From positions 3,534,001-3,598,000 of the forward strand of contig OZ244892.1 of the NCBI GenBank assembly GCA_965221465.1: a DNA stretch of 64,000 bases. The letters are read 5' to 3'. Shown here piece by piece: positions 58,059-64,000 of this stretch. The DNA is from Azophilus sp965221465 (GTDB taxonomy: Bacteria > Pseudomonadota > Gammaproteobacteria > Pseudomonadales > Azotimanducaceae). Numbering within the stretch: position 1 is the first letter of the stretch; each line of letters begins with the position of its first letter. The position numbers and the translations under genes were made by a program. The notes beneath the pieces were generated by a model. It worked only from the letters and a program-made list of their open reading frames with translations. It made no database searches and was not told where the DNA came from.

Positions 58059-58175
58059 CCCTTATGTTCCGCCGATGTTCGTGCCCCTGCATTGTAATGG
58101 CCGTACCCGACGAATTCCGGCCGCCGCCCCGGTTTTCCGCGAGCGTCGTGTCGCAGCACGGAAGGGAATGTCCCG

Positions 58176-58925
58176 TTGATTAGCGGCTTGCGGGCGGTCG
58201 CCTTCTACACCGTCTACGTGTTCACTGCCGGCCTCTGGGGCGCCGTGGTGTTGCTGGTGGGCTGGGCATTGCCCTACCGGGCTCGCTTCGCCTTCGGTGT
58301 CAGTGTGTGGTCGCATTTCGCTCTCCTCTGGCTGCGGCTCACCTGCGGTGTGAGCGCCAGGGTCATCGGCGCGGAGAACATTCCGAGCCGACCCTGTATC
58401 GTCTTTTCCCGCCACGAGAGCAGTTGGGAAACGTTGTTCCTGCAATCGCTGTTCAAGCCCCAGGCAACCCTCATCAAGCGGGAATTGCTGCGCATCCCGC
58501 TATTCGGCTGGAGCTACGCGATGATGAAACCGATCGCGATCGACCGGGGCTCTCCGCGAGCGGCATTGAAAAAACTCATTGCAACGGGGCGCAATCGGCT
58601 GGCTGATGGAATCTGGGTGGTGTTGTTCCCCGAGGGAACCCGCATGCAACCCGGTGAAACGGGCAGCTTTCAGGCGGGCGGCGCTGCCCTTGCTGCCGCA
58701 ACCGGCGCGCCCGTTGTCGTGGTTGCACACAACGCGGGCACCTTCTGGCCCGCACACCGGCTGCGGAAAAAACCGGGGGTCATCGAGATCCGCATCTCGC
58801 CGCCGATCGCCACGGAAGGCAGATCGTCAAAGGAAATCAACAACGAAGCCCATGCCGTCCTGTCGCACATGATGGGGGAGCCGGCTTCGTCGGCTGGCGC
58901 CGCAGACAGCCTGGCAGAACAGTAA
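58176..58925 (+). CDS. plsC: 1-acyl-sn-glycerol-3-phosphate acyltransferase (PlsC family)
   Basis: A 249-residue membrane enzyme that acylates lysophosphatidic acid to phosphatidic acid. There are two N-terminal hydrophobic segments. Motif I is SRHESSWETLFLQ (family HxSxxD with H-x4-E here: the acidic residue is Glu). Motif II region is IKRELLRIPLFGWSYAMMKPIAIDR, motif III is VVLFPEGTRMQPGE and motif IV is GAPVVVVAHNAG. It starts at TTG with GAAGGGA upstream. It lies next to gyrB, as in Pseudomonas, but convergent; gmhB, often adjacent, is absent. The H-x4-E motif is an unusual variant. Confidence 0.9.
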   Translation: MISGLRAVAFYTVYVFTAGLWGAVVLLVGWALPYRARFAFGVSVWSHFALLWLRLTCGVSARVIGAENIPSRPCIVFSRHESSWETLFLQSLFKPQATLIKRELLRIPLFGWSYAMMKPIAIDRGSPRAALKKLIATGRNRLADGIWVVLFPEGTRMQPGETGSFQAGGAALAAATGAPVVVVAHNAGTFWPAHRLRKKPGVIEIRISPPIATEGRSSKEINNEAHAVLSHMMGEPASSAGAADSLAEQ

Positions 58926-58954
58926 CCAACCCGTTACAACGCGTGAAAAATCCT

Positions 58955-61351
58955 TTAAATATCGAGGTTTACGACCGATAGCGCATTCGTCTGGATGAAC
59001 TCTCTGCGCGGCTCGACGTGGTCGCCCATGAGCGTTGTGAACATCTGGTCCGCCGCGACCGCATCGTCTACTGTCACCCGCAGCATCCGTCGCGCTTCCG
59101 GGTCCATGGTGGTATTCCAGAGCTGATCGGGGTTCATCTCGCCAAGCCCCTTGTAACGCTGGATGTCGACGCCGCGCCGCGCTTCGGCGGAGATCCACTC
59201 GACCACATCCGCGAACACCCGAACCGATTCGCTTCTGTCGCCACGCTCGATGCGGGCGCCTGCTTCGAGCAGCCCGTCGAGCGACTCGGCGAGATCGGCG
59301 ACCGCCCGGTAGTCGGGGCCGGCAAAGAAGCTCCGGGGCAGCAGAACGCGTTCGGTCATGCCTCGGTCGACGAACTCGACCAGCGGGCAATGGGCCCGAT
59401 GCTCCACATCGAATTCCACCTCCACCCTGGCCGTATCCCCGAGCGCCCGGTCGAATTCCTCGCACCAGCCGGCCATTTCCGCCCGGTCCCGCAACATGTC
59501 GAGACTGACGATGGGCAGGTCGATCAATGGCCTGGTGACCGTTACGGGATAAACCTGAGTCAGCGCATTCAGCCGCACCAGGAGCGCCTGGTAGCGTTTG
59601 GCCAGCGCCTCGAATTCGGAGTGCTCCATTGCCGAAGCTTCCGGGCCGACGAACAGCCTCGTCCCTTGCAGGGCCAACCCGAGGAAATAGTCGGCCAGTT
59701 CCCCGTCGTCCTTGACGTAATTCTCTTTCCGCCCCTTTTTCACCTTGTAAAGGGGGGGCTGGGCAATGTAGATGTGGCCCCGCGCGATCAGTTCGGGCAT
59801 CTGACGGAAGAAAAACGTCAACAGCAACGTGCGGATGTGAGAACCGTCCACATCGGCGTCGGTCATGATGATGATACGGTGATAGCGGAGTTTTTCCGGC
59901 TCGAACTCATCGTGCCCGATGCCGCAACCGAGCGCCGTCACCAGTGTGCCGACCTCCTGGGAAGACAGCATCTTGTCGAATCGCGCTTTTTCCACGTTCA
60001 GGATCTTGCCGCGCAGCGGCAGAATCGCCTGCGTACGCCGGTCACGGCCCTGCTTGGCGGAACCGCCCGCGGAGTCACCCTCGACAAGATAGAGTTCCGA
60101 GAGCGCCGGGTCTTTTTCCTGGCAGTCGGCGAGCTTGCCGGGCAGGCCGGCAACGTCGAGAGCGCCCTTGCGCCTGGTCATCTCGCGCGCCTTGCGGGCT
60201 GCCTCCCGAGCCCGGGCGGCATCGATCATCTTGGTGACAACGGCTTTCGCATCCTTGGGATGCTCGTCCAGATAAGCGCTGAAATAGCGTCCAACTTCTT
60301 GTTCTACCGCCGTTTTTACCTCGCTGGACACGAGCTTGTCCTTGGTCTGGGAGGAAAATTTCGGGTCCGGCACCTTGACCGAAACCACTGCGGTCAACCC
60401 CTCTCGGGCATCGTCTCCGGTGGTGCCGACCTGGTCCTTCTTGAGCAGCCCTTCCCGCTCGATATAGGTATTGAGCGTTCGTGTCAGGCCTGCCCGGAAC
60501 CCGGCGAGGTGCGTTCCACCATCGGCCTGGGGAATGTTGTTCGTGTAGCTGAACACCTGCTCCTGGAAGCTGTCGTTCCATTGCATGGCCACTTCGACGC
60601 CGGTGCCGTCCTCCCGCTCGGTGTTGAAGCTGAATAACTCGTTCAGCGGCGTCTTGTTGCGGTTCAGGTAGGCGACGAAGGCCTGCAGACCGCCGTCGTA
60701 GACGAAGTTGTCTTCCTTGCCGGTGCGTTCGTCGACAAGCCGAATGCTCACGCCGGAATTGAGAAACGCCAGTTCGCGCAGTCGCTTCGCCAGCAGATCG
60801 TAGTGGAACTCGATGTTGGAGAACGTCTGCTCGGAAGGCTCGAAATAACACTCCGTACCGGTCGACTCCGTTTCGCCCACGACCTTGAGCGGCGCCTTCG
60901 GCACGCCGTCGGCGTAGGTCTGTTCGAATACGTTGCCATCGCGCCGGACGGTGAGGCGGAACTCCCGGGACAGGGCGTTGACGACGGATACTCCGACGCC
61001 GTGCAGACCGCCCGATACCTTGTAGCTGTCGTCATCGAATTTTCCCCCGGCATGCAGCGTGGTCATGATGACCTCCGCTGCGGAGACGCCCTCGTCAGGA
61101 TGGATGTCCACCGGAATCCCGCGCCCATTGTCGCGAACCGTCACCGATTCGCCCGGGTGAACGATGACCTGAATGGCGTCGCAGTGCCCCGCCAGGGCTT
61201 CGTCAATGGCATTGTCGACCAACTCCTGCACCATGTGATGCAGCCCGGTCCCGTCGTCCGTATCGCCGATATACATGCCCGGCCGCTTGCGAACCGCATC
61301 CAGACCGCGCAGTACCTTGATGTTGCTCGAGTCGTACTTTTTATCCGACAT
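58955..61351 (-). CDS. gyrB: DNA gyrase subunit B
   Basis: A 798-residue ATPase subunit of gyrase, the length of the gammaproteobacterial form with its extra insert in the TOPRIM region. The GHKL ATPase site is QELVDNAIDEALAGHCD, VRDNGRGIPVD and GGLHGVGVSVVNALS. The transducer follows with QTKDKLVSSEVK. The TOPRIM acidic cluster is YLVEGDSAGGSAKQGRDRR and ImmTDADVDGSHIRTLLLTFF. The C-terminal RYKGLGEMNPDQLWNTTMDP contacts GyrA. It follows recF with a 58-bp gap in the canonical dnaN-recF-gyrB order. Confidence 0.97.
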   Translation of the reverse strand: MSDKKYDSSNIKVLRGLDAVRKRPGMYIGDTDDGTGLHHMVQELVDNAIDEALAGHCDAIQVIVHPGESVTVRDNGRGIPVDIHPDEGVSAAEVIMTTLHAGGKFDDDSYKVSGGLHGVGVSVVNALSREFRLTVRRDGNVFEQTYADGVPKAPLKVVGETESTGTECYFEPSEQTFSNIEFHYDLLAKRLRELAFLNSGVSIRLVDERTGKEDNFVYDGGLQAFVAYLNRNKTPLNELFSFNTEREDGTGVEVAMQWNDSFQEQVFSYTNNIPQADGGTHLAGFRAGLTRTLNTYIEREGLLKKDQVGTTGDDAREGLTAVVSVKVPDPKFSSQTKDKLVSSEVKTAVEQEVGRYFSAYLDEHPKDAKAVVTKMIDAARAREAARKAREMTRRKGALDVAGLPGKLADCQEKDPALSELYLVEGDSAGGSAKQGRDRRTQAILPLRGKILNVEKARFDKMLSSQEVGTLVTALGCGIGHDEFEPEKLRYHRIIIMTDADVDGSHIRTLLLTFFFRQMPELIARGHIYIAQPPLYKVKKGRKENYVKDDGELADYFLGLALQGTRLFVGPEASAMEHSEFEALAKRYQALLVRLNALTQVYPVTVTRPLIDLPIVSLDMLRDRAEMAGWCEEFDRALGDTARVEVEFDVEHRAHCPLVEFVDRGMTERVLLPRSFFAGPDYRAVADLAESLDGLLEAGARIERGDRSESVRVFADVVEWISAEARRGVDIQRYKGLGEMNPDQLWNTTMDPEARRMLRVTVDDAVAADQMFTTLMGDHVEPRREFIQTNALSVVNLDI

Positions 61352-61409
61352 CGTTTTTCCGTATTGATTGGCTGTTCAACCGCTCGGCTCGCACCGGCAG
61401 CGCCGGAGA

Positions 61410-62495
61410 CTAGGCCATGGCGTTGATTTGCCCCTGTTCCACGTGAAACATTGCGGTGTTTTCCCGACCGAACAGGGTTTCGAAATCCTCGCTCGGTGGC
61501 CGTGTCGACGTCGAAATCACCTGGCAGCCGCTCGATCGCAGCAATTCCAGGAGTTTTGCGCCATGGATGCCGTCCAATTCGGCGCCCAGATCGTCGATCA
61601 GGAAGACGCTTCGCTGCCCGCTGCAGTCCTTCAAAAGCTGCGCCTGGGCCAATATCAGGGCAATGGCCACCAACTTGCCCTGGCCCCGAGAGAGCGTCGC
61701 GCCGGCATCCCTGCCGGCAACCCTCAACGACAGGTCGGCTCGATGTGGCCCAACACCGGTAGAGCCCGATTTTACATCGTTATCCACGGATTCTCCCAGG
61801 ACTTTCGCCAGTTCTTCGTCGCCCCACCCGTTTTTGTAGGCCAGCTCAACCGGAAGATCGGTTACCAGCCCGGAGAGGGCCGCCTGGAAGCGAGGAATCA
61901 GATCGGCAACGTATTCGACTCGGTAGTCGTGTACCGATTCTGCCTGTCGAACCACGGATTCGGTCCAGATTTCGATTGCGGTACCGGACCCCGCCACTCC
62001 CCAGGCCCTCAACGCCGCGTTTCTTTGCCGCACCGCCGACAGGTAATCCTTGAGCGCAGCCAGGTAGCCTGGTTTCACGTGAAACATTCCCCAGTCGACG
62101 CACTGTCGACGTTCTCCGGGGGCGCCAAATATCAACTGGCTTACCTCCGGCAGGATCAGGTGCACCGGAAGAAGTGCTGCAGCGGCCGAGAGGCGCCGCG
62201 CTTCCTTGCGATCCACATGCAACTCGGTTCTGCCAGAACGATCCCTCGACAGCCCCAGAGACCGTCCATCCTCCAGCTCGGCCCTTACCAGTAGACTGGG
62301 CGCGTCATGCTGAATGATCGGTGCTATTCGGCGTCCGCGAAAGGAACGCCCCCTGGCCAGCAGATGCACCGCTTCGAGCACCGTGGTCTTGCCGGCACCG
62401 TTGGCACCGAAAAAATAGTTGAATCGGCTATTCAGGCTGAGGGCGACCGAAGTCAGGATGCGGAAATTCGAGACCTCGAGGTCGCGGATGATCAC
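61410..62495 (-). CDS. recF: DNA replication and repair protein RecF
   Basis: A 361-residue SMC-like ATPase that helps load RecA at gaps. LEVSNFRILTSVALSL is the N-terminal strand. Walker A is FFGANGAGKTTVLEAVHLLA. The family LLPVHLILPE, GAPGERRQCVDWGMFHV (R-R-x2-D-W) and VGPHRADLSLRV follow. The ABC-type signature is LSRGQGKLVAIALILAQA, and Walker B is SVFLIDDLGAELD. The GTG start is chosen so that NFR lies at residues 10-12, as in E. coli RecF; an upstream TTG at 62,528 would add 11 residues from the palindromic repeat. The gene contains two parS sites, both read in frame as FHV codons. Confidence 0.95.
   Translation of the reverse strand: MIIRDLEVSNFRILTSVALSLNSRFNYFFGANGAGKTTVLEAVHLLARGRSFRGRRIAPIIQHDAPSLLVRAELEDGRSLGLSRDRSGRTELHVDRKEARRLSAAAALLPVHLILPEVSQLIFGAPGERRQCVDWGMFHVKPGYLAALKDYLSAVRQRNAALRAWGVAGSGTAIEIWTESVVRQAESVHDYRVEYVADLIPRFQAALSGLVTDLPVELAYKNGWGDEELAKVLGESVDNDVKSGSTGVGPHRADLSLRVAGRDAGATLSRGQGKLVAIALILAQAQLLKDCSGQRSVFLIDDLGAELDGIHGAKLLELLRSSGCQVISTSTRPPSEDFETLFGRENTAMFHVEQGQINAMA
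61435..61450. promoter_or_regulatory. parS: parS centromere site 1 (in 3' end of recF)
   Basis: TGTTCCACGTGAAACA matches the chromosomal parS consensus TGTTNCACGTGAAACA at every defined position. ParB binds and spreads from such sites near the origin. It is encoded within the last codons of recF (MFHVEQ). Confidence 0.88.
62071..62086. promoter_or_regulatory. parS: parS centromere site 2 (middle of recF)
   Basis: GGTTTCACGTGAAACA matches TGTTTCACGTGAAACA at 15 of 16 positions, including the perfect 14-bp palindrome GTTTCACGTGAAAC. It is 636 bp from the first site, inside the recF reading frame (MFHVKPGY). Confidence 0.88.
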
Positions 62496-62512
62496 GGAGG
62501 ACAGCGTCTGGT

Positions 62513-62610
62513 GCGCATCCGTCTCCAACCTCCTGCTGCGGACGCCATTGCACTCGCGTCAGCGCGTTTTGCTGCAGCGACGAAAGTTGGTGACGGATGC
62601 GGGCTAAAGA
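62513..62610. repeat. Dispersed palindromic repeat between dnaN and recF
   Basis: GCGCATCCGTCTCCAACCTC on the left and AAAGTTGGTGACGGATGCGG on the right form the ends; the core GCTGCGGACGCCATTGCACTCGCG matches the other copies. It has an extra ~15 bp in the loop (CAGCGCGTTTTGCTGCAGCG). It fills most of the 197-bp gap between dnaN and the chosen recF start. The minus strand carries AGGAGG derived from the repeat, about 33 nt before the recF GTG. Confidence 0.8.
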
Positions 62611-62692
62611 AGGGATGCCCGGGCCGGTGTTGACGCAATTGAATGCCTGGCGAATGTCTGGAAATTGGCTGGCGTCGCGAATGCGTGGTTCT

Positions 62693-63799
62693 TCACAGCC
62701 GCATCGGCATCACGACAAAACTGGCCAGATCGTCGTCGGCAGCCTCGATGAGCGCGCTGTTGTTGCTGTCCGACACCCCGAGGCTCATGTTTTCGGACGG
62801 AAGCACGTTCAGCACATCGTTCAGATAGCCGATGTTGTAGCCAACCTCCATGGGCTCGCCGTCGTAGCTTACCGCGACGATCTCTTCGGCCTCTTCCTGT
62901 TCCGGATTGTTGGCGCGGACGGTCAACTGATCTCCATCCACCTGCAATCGCACGCCCCGATACTTCTCGTTGCTTAGTATCGCAGCCCGTTGCAGGGCAA
63001 GCCGCAAGGTATCGCGATCGCCGACGATGGTTCTCGATACGTCTGAGGGTATGACCTTCTGGTAGTCCGGAAATTTCCCGTCGATCAGCCGGCACGTCAG
63101 GCTGTAGCCGCCTCGGCTGACCGTCAAATGGTTCTCGCTGACGGACAGCCGCACTTCCTCGCTCCCCTCGTCGAGCAGCCGCGCAATCTCCAGAACGCCC
63201 TTGCGCGGCACGATCACCTGCATCCGCTCCACCCCGGAGACACCGGATTCCAGCGTGCAAATCGCCAACCTGTGGCCGTCTGTCGCGACCGTGCGGAGGT
63301 GCTCTTCGGTCACCTCGAGCAGCATGCCGTTCAGGTAATAGCGCACGTCCTGCTGCGCCATCGAGAAACCGACCTTGTCGACCAGCCGGCGCATGTCGTC
63401 GCTACCGAGTTCGACCCGGACCTCTTCGCTGCTGCTCTCGACCTTGGGAAAGTCTGACGGCGGCAGCACCGCCAGGGAAAAGCGACTGCGGCCCGACTTG
63501 ACCAATGCACGTTCTTCGCGCACATCGACCGAAACGACCGCATCCTCGGGCAGCGCGCGCCAGATATCCGCGAGCTTTCGAGCCGGTATCGTTGCTTCCC
63601 CTTCCTGTTCGACCGTTGCCGAATCGACACCAACGACCAGGCTCACCTCGAGGTCGGTTGCGGTGATGGTCAATTGCCCGTCTCTCGACGCCTGAACATG
63701 AAGATTGACCAGTATGGGCAATGTCTGGCGACGCTCGACCACACCGGTGGCCAACAGCAACGGGCGCAACAACAGATCGCGATCAGCACTGAATTTCAT
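62693..63799 (-). CDS. dnaN: DNA polymerase III beta subunit (sliding clamp)
   Basis: A 368-residue ring-forming clamp with three repeated domains, the normal length (E. coli 366). MKFSADRDLLLRPLLLATGVVERRQTLPILVNLHV is the family N-terminus. ATDLEVSLVV, FSMAQQDVRYYLNGMLLEV, ATDGHRLAICTLE and IDGKFPDYQKVIPSD are inter-domain and pocket segments. The C-terminus SFVVMPMRL is the conserved (V/T)xMPMRL end that binds clamp-loading partners. It opens the dnaN-recF-gyrB group; dnaA must lie beyond the window end. An inverted repeat sits directly upstream of the start. Confidence 0.97.
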   Translation of the reverse strand: MKFSADRDLLLRPLLLATGVVERRQTLPILVNLHVQASRDGQLTITATDLEVSLVVGVDSATVEQEGEATIPARKLADIWRALPEDAVVSVDVREERALVKSGRSRFSLAVLPPSDFPKVESSSEEVRVELGSDDMRRLVDKVGFSMAQQDVRYYLNGMLLEVTEEHLRTVATDGHRLAICTLESGVSGVERMQVIVPRKGVLEIARLLDEGSEEVRLSVSENHLTVSRGGYSLTCRLIDGKFPDYQKVIPSDVSRTIVGDRDTLRLALQRAAILSNEKYRGVRLQVDGDQLTVRANNPEQEEAEEIVAVSYDGEPMEVGYNIGYLNDVLNVLPSENMSLGVSDSNNSALIEAADDDLASFVVMPMRL

Positions 63800-63806
63800 G
63801 GCCGTA

Positions 63807-63824
63807 GTTTACCGTCTTGTAAAC
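63807..63824. promoter_or_regulatory. Inverted repeat GTTTAC-6-GTAAAC just upstream of dnaN
   Basis: A perfect 6-bp inverted repeat ends 8 bp before the dnaN start codon. In mRNA it would form a small hairpin over the ribosome-binding region; as DNA it could be an operator. No strong Shine-Dalgarno is visible otherwise. Confidence 0.3.
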
Positions 63825-64000
63825 GATAGCGGGCGACTACCAAAAAAGCGAACGAAATCAATAGCTTACACCTTGGACCAGAGGCGATTCGACCCGACTT
63901 GCGTTCCGAGTTCTGCCTCTTTGCCCGCTGATCGGCGGGCCTGCCTGTCGAGCAACCCGGGAATTGGCCGGTATGGAACAGTCTCGCCGGGCCGATGCTC
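63825..64000. other. Intergenic sequence upstream of dnaN
   Basis: No dnaA C-terminus is readable in any minus-strand frame, and no good DnaA box (TTATCCACA) is present, so dnaA is at least 200 bp away. A GCCCGC/GCGGGC hairpin (63,923-63,940) has no T-run on either strand. A weak AT-rich segment (63,838-63,870) is present. Confidence 0.4.

Noticed and set aside
61780..61788. TTATCCACG as a DnaA box
   Set aside because: One mismatch to TTATCCACA and a single isolated occurrence inside recF; several such matches are expected by chance in 64 kb. No cluster that would mark oriC.
63923..63940. GCCCGC/GCGGGC hairpin as the dnaA terminator
   Set aside because: No T-run follows the stem on either strand, and no dnaA end is readable next to it.

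Overview
This window reads as a high-GC gammaproteobacterial chromosome segment that runs up to the replication origin neighbourhood. The right end carries, on the minus strand, dnaN, recF and gyrB. Next to them lie plsC, tag, an LpxL-type acyltransferase, trkH-trkA-rsmB-fmt-def, dprA, purE, tsaC and aroE, a set classically found beside oriC in Pseudomonas-like and related Gammaproteobacteria. dnaA itself is not in the window. Two near-perfect parS centromere sites sit inside recF, which fits an origin-proximal position.

Positions 1-28,637 (minus strand) are almost entirely one gene for an exported giant repeat protein of about 8,700 residues or more. It has a Sec signal peptide, several dozen fibronectin type III modules, putative-Ig/cadherin-like modules, bacterial Ig-like modules and two less familiar repeated domains. 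Its 3' end lies outside the window, and the frame is broken between about 1,990 and 2,600 in 855-bp tandem repeats, by real decay or by misassembly. Its upstream region holds a sigma70-like promoter followed by nine perfect copies of a 7-bp repeat, a plausible expression-switching tract.

Positions 29-36 kb are accessory: a VOC-family protein, a frameshifted unknown gene, a serine hydrolase, an autoregulated winged-helix/nucleotidyltransferase gene with a truncated HEPN-like partner, two duplicated Uma2-type nuclease genes flanking a DUF413 gene, and an uncharacterised DUF7064-like gene divergent from an APH-fold phosphotransferase. Positions 38-45 kb hold an exported catalase-peroxidase, a flavin monooxygenase, an orphan hisG and an MFS transporter.

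Positions 45-50.7 kb (minus strand) run dprA-purE-tsaC-aroE-SCO-like-ctaA-ctaB with repeated stop/start overlaps, linking housekeeping genes to haem A synthesis for cytochrome oxidase. Positions 50.9-56.5 kb (plus strand) are the def-fmt-rsmB-trkA-trkH operon. A family of about 60-95-bp palindromic repeats lies at gene borders in four places (38.06, 47.65, 49.06 and 62.5 kb). These repeats supply stop codons, a start codon and a C-terminal extension to housekeeping genes.
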